Shown: one piece after another, positions 32,662-42,144 of the stretch
Numbering within the stretch: the stretch's first letter is position 1
Layout: each line of letters opens with the position of its first letter
DNA from: Pseudoalteromonas lipolytica
GTDB lineage: Bacteria; Pseudomonadota; Gammaproteobacteria; Enterobacterales; Alteromonadaceae
Length of the DNA: 64,000 nucleotides
Reading direction: 5' to 3'
Assembly: GCF_001306915.1 (NCBI RefSeq)
Contig: NZ_LJTC01000008.1
Coordinates: 124,001-188,000 of the forward strand
Program-made: the position numbers and the translations under genes
Notes under the pieces: generated by a model
What the model was told of the DNA's origin: nothing
The model's database searches: none
What the model saw: the letters and a program-made list of their open reading frames with translations, nothing else

Positions 32662-35205
32662 ATGACAACACATTCTTTAAGTATGCTGGCCGTTGCGGTC
32701 AGTGTGGCTGTTTCTGCGACTTCAGTGCAGGCAGCTGAGCAAGCACCTGCTGCCAAAGCAGATAAAAACATCGAACAAATCTCTGTATTAGGCTCACGGG
32801 TTGCTAATCGTACGGCTACCGAATCAACATCACCCGTTGATTTAATTGATGCAGATGACCTAAACAAAGGTGGTTTTACTGAGCTCGGCCAAAGTCTGCA
32901 AGCGACGGCTCCTTCATTTAACTTTTCACGCACGCAAGTGTCAGATGGCTCTGACTTATTTAGACCAGCGACTCTTCGTGGTTTACAGCCTGACCAAACG
33001 TTAGTGCTTATCAATGGTAAGCGCCGTCATAACCAATCTATTTTTGGCTTAAATGGTACTGTAGGTGCCGGTGCTGCAGGTACCGATATGAACGCGATTC
33101 CGCTTACCGCTTTAAAAGGCGTTGAAGTACTTCGTGATGGTGCTGCGGCGCAATATGGCTCAGATGCGATTGCTGGTGTTATCAACTTATCGTTAAACGA
33201 TTCAACCGGTGTTACAACGGGTTATGTGCAAGCAGGTAGCACAGGTGAAGGCGATGGTGACACTATTTCAATGGGTTTAAACCGGGGTTTTGATTTAGGT
33301 GATGAAGGCGGCTTCATTAACTTTTCTTTAGAATACCGTGATGCTGATGGCACCAACCGCGCAGAGCGTGATACTGGTGGCTCAGTTGATGTACCAGCAG
33401 GTACGCTATCTGACGAGGTTCGTTGGGGGCAAGGTAACGCTGATAGCGAATTTACGTCTGTGTTTTATAACATGGCGTTACCATTCGGTGAGACTGAGCT
33501 TTACTCATTTGGCGGATACTCAAACCGTACTGCGCTAGGTAATGGTTTTTATCGTAACTTTGACCAAGCAGCGAAGAACGTGGTGCAAGTATATGGCGAT
33601 GGCTTTTTACCTCGTATCGATAACGAAGCTGAAGATATTTCGTTTTCACTTGGTTTACGCGGTGAGTTAAATCCAGATTGGAGCTATGACGTATCTGCCG
33701 TATATGGTGAAAACAGTTATGATTTCACGTCAAAAAACACCCTAAATGCGTCGTATGCTGCTGAATATGTTGCGAATAACCCTGATGCAAGCGATGCTGA
33801 TATTGTTGCAAATGCAGGCCCTAATGGTGGCTACTCAGGTGGCTTTAGGTTTGATCAAACAACAGTAAATACAGACCTGAATGGTATTGTTGATATTGGC
33901 CGTAGTGAGCCTTTATATGTATCAGTGGGTGCTGAATACCGTAAAGAGAATTATGAAATCGTGCCGGGCGAAGAAGCGTCTTATGCGTGTGGTTTAGCTA
34001 ATTCAGATACCTCATACCCTGCGGTAAACGACAGCAGCGTATTTGCTGAGTGTGGTTTCCAAGCTTATAACGGTTTACGCCCTGAAGCGTCAAACAAAGA
34101 GAGCCGTCACAGCTATGCATTTTATATAAATGCCGAAACGCTGATAACGGACGCATGGCAAGTAAGTACAGCGCTTCGTTATGAAGACTTCTCTGATGCC
34201 GGTGATGACATCATTGGTAAGCTAGCTACGCGCTATGAAATTACCGATGACTTTGCCGTGCGTGGTGCGATTTCGTCTGGCTTTAGAGCGCCATCATTGC
34301 AACAAAGTGCGTACACTGCTTACACTACAAACCTAGGTGCTGGTGGTGTGTTATTGCAGTCATTCACAGCAACTGCGGGCTCTGATTTCCCATCAGCACT
34401 TGGCGTTGATAGTCTAGGCCTTGAAAGCTCTGAAAACTTAAGTGCGGGTTTTGTTTATAACGTAACCAGCGATTTATCATTAACTGTTGATTTTTATCAT
34501 GTAGAGATCAAAGACAGAATTACCCTTGGCAGCTTAATGTCGGCGGACGATGTGGCATTTAGTGCCGAGGCTGTGGCTGCGCTTAATGCAACAGGGGCAC
34601 AGCAAGCCAACTACTTCTCAAACTCAGTTGATTCAACCACTAAAGGGGTTGATATTATTGCTTCGTACCGCACCGATTTATACGACGGTAATTTCTCAGC
34701 AACCTTCGCGGGTAACATTAACGAAACTGAAATTGATGATGTAAATGCACCAGAGGGTATTCCTGAATCAATCGCCCTTGATGATTTACAACGTAGTTTC
34801 TTAACCGACGGTCAACCAGGTGAGCGTGCAACGCTAACGTTTGAATACGATCGTGGCGATTTCAACAGCATGCTACGCTTTAATTACTATGGTGAAACAG
34901 ACGTTAAATACTTTGGTAATGACCACATTGGTTTGCCTGATGAGCTATCACCTACCGGTGAGTTTAAAGACACAAGCACGGTAGAATCGGCGGTATTAGT
35001 GGATGTTAATGTGGGCTATCAGCTAACTGACGAACTCATGCTATCGGCGGGTATTGATAATATCTTTGATGTAACGCCAGACGAACTAGGCGAAGATGAA
35101 GCGCTTGATTTTATTACAAATAAAGCATTCAAATACCCTGTTCGTGCACTACCTTATGGTTTTGATGGTATGACCTACTACGCAAAATTAAGTTTTAGTT
35201 TTTAA
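32662..35205 (+). CDS. TonB-dependent outer-membrane receptor
   Basis: About 847 residues. It has a signal peptide (cut after VQA, about 25), a TonB-box-like IEQISVLGSR, a plug domain (DADDLNKGGFTELGQSL, PATLRGLQPDQTLVLINGKRR, VEVLRDGAAAQYGSDAIAG) and a 22-strand barrel ending in the aromatic YYAKLSFSF. Such receptors import iron chelates, cobalamin or oligosaccharides using TonB energy. No substrate marker is visible. It belongs to the branch with the LKGVEVLRDGAAAQYGSDAI motif, common in marine bacteria. ATG 32662 fits the signal peptide. A strong terminator follows. Confidence 0.92.
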   Translation: MTTHSLSMLAVAVSVAVSATSVQAAEQAPAAKADKNIEQISVLGSRVANRTATESTSPVDLIDADDLNKGGFTELGQSLQATAPSFNFSRTQVSDGSDLFRPATLRGLQPDQTLVLINGKRRHNQSIFGLNGTVGAGAAGTDMNAIPLTALKGVEVLRDGAAAQYGSDAIAGVINLSLNDSTGVTTGYVQAGSTGEGDGDTISMGLNRGFDLGDEGGFINFSLEYRDADGTNRAERDTGGSVDVPAGTLSDEVRWGQGNADSEFTSVFYNMALPFGETELYSFGGYSNRTALGNGFYRNFDQAAKNVVQVYGDGFLPRIDNEAEDISFSLGLRGELNPDWSYDVSAVYGENSYDFTSKNTLNASYAAEYVANNPDASDADIVANAGPNGGYSGGFRFDQTTVNTDLNGIVDIGRSEPLYVSVGAEYRKENYEIVPGEEASYACGLANSDTSYPAVNDSSVFAECGFQAYNGLRPEASNKESRHSYAFYINAETLITDAWQVSTALRYEDFSDAGDDIIGKLATRYEITDDFAVRGAISSGFRAPSLQQSAYTAYTTNLGAGGVLLQSFTATAGSDFPSALGVDSLGLESSENLSAGFVYNVTSDLSLTVDFYHVEIKDRITLGSLMSADDVAFSAEAVAALNATGAQQANYFSNSVDSTTKGVDIIASYRTDLYDGNFSATFAGNINETEIDDVNAPEGIPESIALDDLQRSFLTDGQPGERATLTFEYDRGDFNSMLRFNYYGETDVKYFGNDHIGLPDELSPTGEFKDTSTVESAVLVDVNVGYQLTDELMLSAGIDNIFDVTPDELGEDEALDFITNKAFKYPVRALPYGFDGMTYYAKLSFSF

Positions 35206-35230
35206 TTCCTAAGTTGATATGAAACTTAAA

Positions 35231-35255
35231 TAGCGCCTTACGGCGCTATTTTTTT
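35231..35255 (+). terminator. Rho-independent terminator of the TonB receptor gene
   Basis: TAGCGCC-TTAC-GGCGCTA followed by seven T, 26 bases after the stop codon. Confidence 0.9.
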
Positions 35256-35396
35256 GCTTAATTGTAGTGTCCGACATTTGTCTTTAATTAGAGAGTTGCA
35301 AGGGGAAAGTTTGCGAGTTTCGAGATACTAGATGCGAGTCTGTAGCAGCGATTTCATATCGCGTTTTATTTCGCTTTTTTGAGTTTTCATCTGCAT

Positions 35397-35717
35397 TTAA
35401 GCACTCCAGAATCTATTTAGTAGAATGCTTCCAAATAACAAAATCCAACCTGCAACTATAATTGTGTAGTAGACAGTCGAATTAATTATTGGCTCTAAAG
35501 TGAAGCGTGGTGAAAATAATTTTTTTACCGGTTTAAAGAATAGCTTTGGGTTTAAGCTACCCGCTAAAATTATAAGTGAAATTGCTAGACAACTAATGAA
35601 CTCTAACCAGTCTAGGCCTTGTAATATAAGCGAATAAACACCGACAGTTAAATTAATAATTGCTGCCAATCCGAACAAAATTGATAGCAGCTTTTCCTTT
35701 TTATTAAGCCTTTCCAT
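35397..35717 (-). CDS. Small membrane protein, unknown
   Basis: 106 residues with three or four predicted membrane helices (about 10-30, 37-53, 79-100) separated by a basic loop (NPKLFFKPVKKLFSP). AAGGAG lies 9 bases before the ATG. No family is recognised, and the neighbours (TonB receptor, CPA2 antiporter) do not suggest a role. The good ribosome site and helix pattern support a real gene. Intergenic repeats lie on both sides. Confidence 0.6.
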   Translation of the reverse strand: MERLNKKEKLLSILFGLAAIINLTVGVYSLILQGLDWLEFISCLAISLIILAGSLNPKLFFKPVKKLFSPRFTLEPIINSTVYYTIIVAGWILLFGSILLNRFWSA

Positions 35718-35780
35718 GCTGTAATACTCCTTATTACATTATTTAATATCTTCACATTCAGGTAAGTTACGAGAAACGAA

Positions 35781-35999
35781 CTTGTAGCTGCGATTTTAAT
35801 CTCGCACCTTATAATTCGCATCCATCACCAATGTCGCGGCATAAAGCCGCTGCTACGTAGGCGTAAGCTTGTATGGCGCGCGAAATAAATTTCACGCCTA
35901 CGTCTAGTTGTTTTACATAGGTGTGGTGTTTGAGAGTTCATGGCTGAAGCCATTCCTACGAACGACATCAAATTTGTAGCAGCGATTTCATATCGCGTT
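35781..35999. repeat. Dispersed intergenic repeat cluster
   Basis: Modules of the family seen at 7083, 9865-10051, 21034-21150 and 46607-46784 appear here in mixed orientations, including CGCGCGAAATAAATTTCACG and an AAAGCC palindrome. A single related module (GTAGCAGCGATTTCATATCG) also occurs at 35342. Confidence 0.75.
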
Positions 36000-36036
36000 T
36001 TATCCTATTCAATGCGCAGCCTCTTTGAGAGTTTTT

Positions 36037-36113
36037 GTTTTCTCTGTGTACCGCGAAGCGCCTCTTTGTTGTCTGTGATTAAAATTATTTTCACAAAGAG
36101 AAGTTTATGAGAA
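36037..36113 (-). repeat. ~80-bp dispersed intergenic element, copy 2
   Basis: Read on the minus strand it starts TTCTCATAAACTTCTCTTTG and ends CGCTTCGCGG, ACACAGAGAAAA, matching the element at 8624-8705 block by block. It sits just past the stop codon of the CPA2 antiporter gene and could be part of its 3' end. Confidence 0.55.
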
Positions 36114-36160
36114 GAAAAAGAGGAAGTGAAAACACCTCCTCCATAATTGTAATATTTTTG

Positions 36161-38038
36161 CTATTTCGAACCATTAACCACTCGGTCGCAAATCTCGCGC
36201 ATTTGTTGTTTTATTTCGGGTTCTTTTTCATCGAATATCTTGTTGATCCGCTCGATATAGGCATGGTTTTCTTCGAATGGCACGCCGATTTCGTAGACAT
36301 CGGCGGCTTCGCGTAGCATTTCTTTATCGAACTCACTGAAAATATCGACCATCTCTTGGGCTTTCTCTTGCTCAATACCGAGTGCTTCAAAAGCTGAGCG
36401 GCCCATACGCATGGTACTGTCGTATGTTTCGCGAATAATATCTCGACAACCGTAAGCCCATAAATCGTATACATGATGGCGGTCTACAGCGCGGGCAACC
36501 ACATGTAAATGCGGGTAATTTTGCATCGCATAACGAACTAATTTAGTGATTTGTTCGGCATCATCAAGCGCAACAACCAGCAGTTTTGCATCTTCAATGC
36601 CTGCAGCACTGAGTAAGTCTGGTCGAGTTGCATCACCAAAGAAATTACGAATACCAACACGCTCTAAGGCTTCGAGTTGCTTGTAGTTGTAATCAATCAC
36701 AGTCGTTTTATAGCCGCCAGCTTGTAAAATACGGTCAACCAGCCCACCCATTCTGCCTGAGCCTGCAATGATCACATGGCTATCATCGGGAAACTCGTCT
36801 GTTTCTTTTCCTGGTTGCTCACAAATGAAACGGGGTGCTATCACACGCTGATAAAGGATATATAACCCAGGTGAAAGTAGCATGGATAAAGTAACAACCA
36901 GTAAAAGTTGGTCGGCGATGTTGTCTGCCAATACATTATTAGAGACACTGTAAGCAAGTAGTACAAAACCAAACTCACCAGCTTGAGCAAGCCCCAGTGC
37001 TAGCAACCAGAGTGCGGCGCCTCTAAGACCAAAAATACGACCTAAAATAAGCAGTACAGCTGTTTTTGTTACAATCAATGCACTGGTTAAGAGCACAATG
37101 GTAGCTAGGTTATCTGCGAGTAATTGAAAATTGATACTAGCGCCAACGGTGATAAAGAATAATCCTAGCAACAGCCCTTTAAAGGGATCGATATTACTTT
37201 CGAGTTCGTGTTTATAAGGTGAATTTGCAAGCACAACACCCGCTAAAAAAGTACCAAGTGCAGGTGATAAGCCTACTAACGACATCATCAAAGCGATACC
37301 AATAACAAAGAATAGGGCTGTTGCAGTAAATAATTCGCGAAGCCGTGCTTGTGCTACAAATCTAAAAATGGGTGCGGTTAAGTAGTTACCACCAAAAACA
37401 ACGAGCGCTATCATACCTAAAGTAACCAGCGCTGCTTGCCAGCTCTCAAGACCCGCCACCAAGCTTAAACTAGCATGAGTGTCTTCACTTGTATGAGCTG
37501 TATCTGCAATGGCTGGCGCTAATTCAGGTAAAGCAAGCAAGGGAATAAACGCAAGCATAGGAATAACGGCTATGTCTTGAGTAAGTAAAACGCTAAATGA
37601 GGCTTGACCACCATCTGACTTTAATAGCCCGCGCTCTGAAAGCGTTTGCAGCACAATCGCGGTCGATGAAAGTGATAAAATTAAGCCTATTGTAAGTGCA
37701 GTTTGCCAAGCATGACCAAATGCTAAACCAATACCCGTAAAGGCGGCAGCTGATAAAACTACCTGTCCGCCACCAAGGCCAATAAGCTGTTTTCGCATTG
37801 ACCAAAGCGCTTTGGGTTCAAGCTCTAAGCCAACAATGAACAGCATCATTACCACACCAAATTCAGCAAAATGCTGGATGGCAATCACATCAACATTTAA
37901 AAATGTCAGTGTTGGCCCAATAACAATACCAGCGAGTAAGTAGCCAAGTACTGAGCCTAACCCCAGTTTGCTGGCAATAGGCACGGCAATAATGCCTGCA
38001 ATAAGGAAAATATAGGCGATTAAGAGAAAGTCAGTCAT
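36161..38038 (-). CDS. CPA2-family monovalent cation:proton antiporter (KefB/KefC-like)
   Basis: 625 residues: about 12 membrane helices (1-385) followed by a cytoplasmic RCK_N/TrkA-N domain (about 400-520, HVIIAGSGRMGGLVDRI with a Rossmann Gly pattern) and a helical tail. Typical sequence: GVVMMLFIVGLELEP, LSLSSTAIVLQTL, LTQDIAVIPML. These antiporters move K+ or Na+ against protons for pH and osmotic control; glutathione-gated KefB/C are the best-known members. No regulatory KefF/G neighbour is present, so a generic name is safer. AGGA lies 6 bases before the ATG. Divergent from arfA. Confidence 0.88.
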   Translation of the reverse strand: MTDFLLIAYIFLIAGIIAVPIASKLGLGSVLGYLLAGIVIGPTLTFLNVDVIAIQHFAEFGVVMMLFIVGLELEPKALWSMRKQLIGLGGGQVVLSAAAFTGIGLAFGHAWQTALTIGLILSLSSTAIVLQTLSERGLLKSDGGQASFSVLLTQDIAVIPMLAFIPLLALPELAPAIADTAHTSEDTHASLSLVAGLESWQAALVTLGMIALVVFGGNYLTAPIFRFVAQARLRELFTATALFFVIGIALMMSLVGLSPALGTFLAGVVLANSPYKHELESNIDPFKGLLLGLFFITVGASINFQLLADNLATIVLLTSALIVTKTAVLLILGRIFGLRGAALWLLALGLAQAGEFGFVLLAYSVSNNVLADNIADQLLLVVTLSMLLSPGLYILYQRVIAPRFICEQPGKETDEFPDDSHVIIAGSGRMGGLVDRILQAGGYKTTVIDYNYKQLEALERVGIRNFFGDATRPDLLSAAGIEDAKLLVVALDDAEQITKLVRYAMQNYPHLHVVARAVDRHHVYDLWAYGCRDIIRETYDSTMRMGRSAFEALGIEQEKAQEMVDIFSEFDKEMLREAADVYEIGVPFEENHAYIERINKIFDEKEPEIKQQMREICDRVVNGSK

Positions 38039-38218
38039 CGTAATCCTGTTTGTTTTTAATTAACTATGGATGGTTTCGCTAGTTTTGCCAGTAGTTAGGT
38101 AGTGAATGCAATCAAAAAGCGAATTTAGTCAGTAAAATGACAACAAGGAATGGTGTTTAGTCAAAACGAGTAAGACAAAATAAGGGGTAAAAAATCATCG
38201 TTTTTTTATTAAAAATAC

Positions 38219-38246
38219 TTGCGTAGCGCTAGGCTAGGTATATACT
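38219..38246 (+). promoter_or_regulatory. Predicted sigma-70 promoter of arfA
   Basis: TTGCGT (38219-38224), a 16-base spacer and TATACT (38241-38246), followed by TAGGAG and the ATG at 38273. The predicted 5' leader is about 20 bases. Confidence 0.6.
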
Positions 38247-38272
38247 CGCAGCACGTTTAATAGGAGTAAAAA

Positions 38273-38464
38273 ATGAGCAAAAAGAAACAACGCGCGCAAG
38301 GCCAAGTTGATACTGGTCGTGGTGTAATCAACGACAATGTGTACGCCGCAATGGTGACATCTAAGCTGTTCACAGCAAAAGTAGAGAAACCTAAAAAAGG
38401 TAAAGGTGCATATCAACGTAAGGCTAAACATGCAGGACGAGAGTCCTATTTAATCGCTGCTTAA
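38273..38464 (+). CDS. arfA: Alternative ribosome-rescue factor ArfA
   Basis: 63 residues. The C-terminal half VEKPKKGKGAYQRKAKH matches E. coli ArfA (VEKNKKGKGSYMRKGKH) closely, as does the DNAVEALL-like motif written here INDNVYAAMV. ArfA binds stalled ribosomes lacking a stop codon and recruits RF2; it is a backup for tmRNA. TAGGAG lies 6 bases before the ATG and a sigma-70-type promoter lies directly upstream. In E. coli the mRNA is truncated inside the gene so that tmRNA represses it. Here a GAGA-loop hairpin falls within the last codons (see findings). Confidence 0.85.
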   Translation: MSKKKQRAQGQVDTGRGVINDNVYAAMVTSKLFTAKVEKPKKGKGAYQRKAKHAGRESYLIAA

Positions 38465-38490
38465 TTAAGTTGTGATCAAATAGGATTTTT
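38434..38490 (+). promoter_or_regulatory. Alternative hairpins across the end of arfA
   Basis: AGGAC-GAGA-GTCCT (38434-38447) lies inside the last codons. TCCTATTT (38444-38451) can instead pair with AAATAGGA (38478-38485), which is followed by five T. The two are mutually exclusive. Confidence 0.4.
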
Positions 38491-38493
38491 GTG

Positions 38494-38523
38494 AAAAGCA
38501 AACACTGAGTGTTTGCTTTTTTT
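38494..38523 (+). terminator. Rho-independent terminator after arfA
   Basis: AAAAGCAAACAC-TGA-GTGTTTGCTTTT: a perfect 12-bp stem with a 3-base loop, followed by more T. Confidence 0.9.
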
Positions 38524-38927
38524 ATGACTAAAATTCGTGTTAAGAATAAATTTCCCCCAATTTTGATAGAAATTTTTACCTAAAAACTAATTTATTCGTT
38601 ATATACCCAGAATCGATACGGTAATTATTTTTGTTTTACCTCACATAACCTCTGACTATTTTGTGCGCAAACCAGATAAACCGTACTTTTGCGGTTAAAA
38701 TATTGTTAATTTTATGTTCATTTTTACACTGTAGAATCATCCTCGTTTTTGCTTTTCAATAAAAATAATTAATTCTTTTTTAGTGTTTATATTTAAATTT
38801 TGCATCAAAAAGTGTGTTTATTTTACCCTTTATAGGTAAATGCAAACTTGACGTAATAGCACTTTGTGTTACTTTAAAGTTGGATTTGTAAAATAAATGT
38901 TATTAAAACTTTGGGCGGAGGGAGCGA
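38524..38927 (+). promoter_or_regulatory. Chitin-cluster promoter region
   Basis: About 400 bases, very AT-rich and without a gene. A candidate sigma-70 promoter is TTGACG (38848-38853), 16 bases, TACTTT (38870-38875). The spacer overlaps GTAATAGCACTTTGTGTTAC, an imperfect palindrome that could bind a regulator. GGCGGAGGGAGCG before ATG 38928 is a strong ribosome site. No binding protein can be named. Confidence 0.5.
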
Positions 38928-41900
38928 ATGAGCTCGCATAAATTAATAAAAAATGCCTTTAAACTGAGTGCGCTGTCACTAGGTTTATACGGCTTTACAG
39001 CACAGGCTGCGATTGATTGCAGCAACTTAGAAGTGTGGCAACAAGGGCAAACTCATGTTGGTGGTGATCAGGTTCAAGCACAAGGTAGCGCTTATGAAGC
39101 CAAGTGGTGGACGCAAACTAACCCTGTGGAGACTTCTGGTGTCGATCAAGAGTGGCGTTTATTGGGTGTTTGTGACAGCGTTGTCAATGAGAATCAAGCA
39201 CCTCAAATTAGCAGCTTAACACCCGCAGAGGGTTCTTTATTTACCACAAGTGACAGCGTTGTCATAAGTGCGATTGCCGCTGATCCTGATGGTAGCGTGG
39301 CAAGTGTTGAGTTTTTTGTTGATGGAACATCGCTGGGTGTTGTGACAAGCACACCTTACTCTGCGAGCTGGCAAGCAACCCAAGGCAGCCATGTGATCAG
39401 TGCGGTCGCAACGGATGATTTAGGGCTAACCTCTACAGCGGTTGCACATTCAGTGAGTGTGTCTGATGACGTTGAGCCGGATAACCAAGCGCCAGTGGCA
39501 AGCATTGAATTTAGCTCACTGCCATCACAAGTAACGGTGGGTGACAGTGTGGTGTTTGCGCTTTCTGGCACTGATAGCGATGGCCAAGTGACTGCGTTAT
39601 CGTTAACTGAAAACAGCACTGAAGTTCATCAAGCAAGTGCTGCTTCTTCAAGTTACACGTGGCAGGCTCCAGCACTTGGGCAATTTTCATTTACCTTAAC
39701 GGTGACCGATAACGAAGGCGCGACGGATACACAAAGCAAAGTTGTGAATGTTGTTGAAGCAACAGAGCCAGGTACAGATTGTAAACCACAAGGCTTATAC
39801 CAAACACCGGGTGTCAATACCCCATACTGTAGCGTGTATGATGCAAATGGCCGCGAGAAAATGGGCCCAGATCATCCACGCCGCGTTATTGGTTATTTTA
39901 CGAGTTGGCGAAATGGTGCCAATGGTCAGCCAAGCTACTTAGTTAACGATATTCCTTGGGACAAGATCACCCATATTAACTATGCCTTTGCGCATGTTGA
40001 TGGTAATAACAAGGTCTCGATTGGTGATCCAAATGCAGCTGGCAACCCAGCGACAAACATGACTTGGCCGGGCGTTACAGGCGCTGAAATGGATCCAAGC
40101 TTTAGTTACACAGGTCACTTTAACTTACTCAATAAATTCAAAAAACAACACCCAGATGTAAAAACCTTAATCTCTGTAGGTGGCTGGGCTGAAACAGGTG
40201 GTTATTTTGGTGAAGACGGTACTCGCGTAAACAGCGGTGGTTTCTACACGATGACAACCAATGCCGATGGCTCAGTGAACCAAGCGGGGATTGATGCCTT
40301 TGCGAAAAGTGCCGTTGAGTTTATTGAAACCTACGGTTTTGATGGTGTCGATATTGATTACGAATACCCATCGTCAATGAATGACTCAGGCCACCCTGAT
40401 GATTTTCCTATCTCTAATGCTCGTCGCGCAGGTCTTAACGCCTCGTATCGTGTATTGATGCAAAAACTACGTGAAGAGCTTGATATTGCAGGTGAAAAGG
40501 CAGGTAAACATTACTTACTAACGATTGCTTCGCCATCTTCAGGTTACTTATTACGTGGCATGGAAACATTCCAAAGCGTGAAGTATCTCGACTACGTTAA
40601 CATTATGTCTTATGACTTACATGGTGCATGGAATTCACATGTAGGCCATAACGCAGCCTTGTTTGATACCGGTCTTGATTCTGAATTAGCGCAATGGGGC
40701 GTTTATACCACCGCTGAGTTTGAAGGTATTGGCTACTTAAATACGGATTGGGCTGTGCGTTACTTCCGCGGTGCGGTCTCTGCAGGTCGAATCAATATTG
40801 GTATTCCATATTATACCCGTGGCTTTAAAGATGTATCCGGTGGTACTAATGGTTTATGGGGCCAAGCAGCGCTACCAGATCAATCAAAATGTGCGAAAGG
40901 GACTGGCGTTGGTGAGAAAAATCAATGCGGTAATGGCGCACTCGGCATTGATAACCTATGGCACGATAAGAACGATGTTGGTGAAGAAATGCCAGCAGGT
41001 TCTAACCCACTATGGCATGCGAAAAATCTTGAAAATGGCATTAACCCTTCTTACCTTGAAATCTATGGTCTAACGCCAGAAACCGATGCAGATGATGTAT
41101 TAACGGGTACTTATACACGTTTTTACGATGATGTAGCGGTTGCTCCATGGCTTTGGAATGCAGAGAAAAAGGTATTCTTATCAATTGAAGATGAGCAATC
41201 AATGGCAACCAAAGTTGATTATGTTATCAACAATGGCCTTGGCGGCATCATGTTCTGGGAGCTTGCCGGTGACTATGATTATGACTCAGCGAAAGGTGAG
41301 TACTTCATGGGCTCAAGCTTAACCACACTTGCTTACGATAAATTTAACCAAAGTGGTGTGGCTTACAACACTCATCAAGGCAATGTCGATTTTACCCTGC
41401 CAAGCGAGGCGGTTGACGTAAGCTTTACAGTGAAAGACTTCCCAATTGGTGATGATAACTACCCAATTTCACCTACATTCGCATTCACGAATAACTCAGA
41501 TATCGACTTAAGCGGCGCGAAAATCAGCTTTGATGTGCCCGTTTCTACCTCGGCAATTTTCAAATCAAATTGGAATGCACAAGAAAAGCTCGGCATGGCT
41601 GTTGAAGCGAATGGCTCTAATGCGGCTGGCGATAATATCGGCGGCTTTGAAAATGAGTTCCATCGTTTTTCAATCACCTTAGTGAATGAGTGGGGCGGTA
41701 TCGAAAAGTCATTTAACACAGGTGAAACCGTTGAGGCGCAAGTTATGTACTACATGCCAATTACGGGGCCAACTAACTTCACCATTGAGAAAAATGGCAA
41801 AACCTATGCCTTCAAATACGAATACCCAATGCTACCAGATGGCACAGCTGGCAGTGGTGATACTGGCGGTGACACCGGTGGTGATACGGGTGGCGAGGGA

Positions 41901-42092
41901 AGTTGTAATGGTGTTGATGTAGCAAGTATCCCTGTGTATCCAAATTGGCCGCAAACTGATTGGGCTGGTAATCCAAGCCATGCTGTTGGCGGCGACCTAA
42001 TGAATCACAACAACGTGATTTACGAAGCAAAGTGGTGGACGAGCACAGAGCCAGGCACATCTGCTGACTGGACGGTGAGTTGCACGCTTTAA
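38928..42092 (+). CDS. Secreted multidomain GH18 chitinase
   Basis: 1054 residues: signal peptide (about 1-27), N-terminal CBM5/12 (AYEAKWWTQTNPVET), a bacterial Ig-like domain (about 95-185), a PKD-like domain (about 188-280), a GH18 catalytic barrel from about 320, then a beta domain, a Gly-Asp-Thr linker and a C-terminal CBM5/12-like module (YEAKWWTSTEPGTS). The GH18 signature DGVDIDYEYP gives Asp 475, Asp 477 and catalytic acid Glu 479. It hydrolyses beta-1,4-GlcNAc bonds outside the cell. First gene of the chitin cluster. A hairpin and 52 bases separate it from the LPMO gene. Confidence 0.93.
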   Translation: MSSHKLIKNAFKLSALSLGLYGFTAQAAIDCSNLEVWQQGQTHVGGDQVQAQGSAYEAKWWTQTNPVETSGVDQEWRLLGVCDSVVNENQAPQISSLTPAEGSLFTTSDSVVISAIAADPDGSVASVEFFVDGTSLGVVTSTPYSASWQATQGSHVISAVATDDLGLTSTAVAHSVSVSDDVEPDNQAPVASIEFSSLPSQVTVGDSVVFALSGTDSDGQVTALSLTENSTEVHQASAASSSYTWQAPALGQFSFTLTVTDNEGATDTQSKVVNVVEATEPGTDCKPQGLYQTPGVNTPYCSVYDANGREKMGPDHPRRVIGYFTSWRNGANGQPSYLVNDIPWDKITHINYAFAHVDGNNKVSIGDPNAAGNPATNMTWPGVTGAEMDPSFSYTGHFNLLNKFKKQHPDVKTLISVGGWAETGGYFGEDGTRVNSGGFYTMTTNADGSVNQAGIDAFAKSAVEFIETYGFDGVDIDYEYPSSMNDSGHPDDFPISNARRAGLNASYRVLMQKLREELDIAGEKAGKHYLLTIASPSSGYLLRGMETFQSVKYLDYVNIMSYDLHGAWNSHVGHNAALFDTGLDSELAQWGVYTTAEFEGIGYLNTDWAVRYFRGAVSAGRINIGIPYYTRGFKDVSGGTNGLWGQAALPDQSKCAKGTGVGEKNQCGNGALGIDNLWHDKNDVGEEMPAGSNPLWHAKNLENGINPSYLEIYGLTPETDADDVLTGTYTRFYDDVAVAPWLWNAEKKVFLSIEDEQSMATKVDYVINNGLGGIMFWELAGDYDYDSAKGEYFMGSSLTTLAYDKFNQSGVAYNTHQGNVDFTLPSEAVDVSFTVKDFPIGDDNYPISPTFAFTNNSDIDLSGAKISFDVPVSTSAIFKSNWNAQEKLGMAVEANGSNAAGDNIGGFENEFHRFSITLVNEWGGIEKSFNTGETVEAQVMYYMPITGPTNFTIEKNGKTYAFKYEYPMLPDGTAGSGDTGGDTGGDTGGEGSCNGVDVASIPVYPNWPQTDWAGNPSHAVGGDLMNHNNVIYEAKWWTSTEPGTSADWTVSCTL

Positions 42093-42100
42093 CCAACTAA

Positions 42101-42123
42101 GCGGAGCAAGCACTTTGCTCCGC
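42101..42123 (+). terminator. Intercistronic hairpin after the first chitinase gene
   Basis: GCGGAGCAA and TTGCTCCGC form a perfect 9-bp stem with a 5-base loop, 8 bases after the stop codon. The following tail is only ATTTCTAC, so it is more likely a partial terminator or 3' mRNA stabiliser than a full stop. Confidence 0.6.
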
Positions 42124-42144
42124 ATTTCTACAGCGAGAACAACA

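Larger units (their letters stand above)
35718..36160. other. 443-base repeat-filled intergenic stretch
   Basis: No gene is seen. It holds a GTAGCTGCGATTTTAATCTCG module (35781), GCGGCATAAAGCCGC (35834), CGCGCGAAATAAATTTCACG (35876), CATGGCTGAAGCCATTCCTA (35940) and GTAGCAGCGATTTCATATCG (35977), followed by the 80-bp element (36037-36113). Confidence 0.7.
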
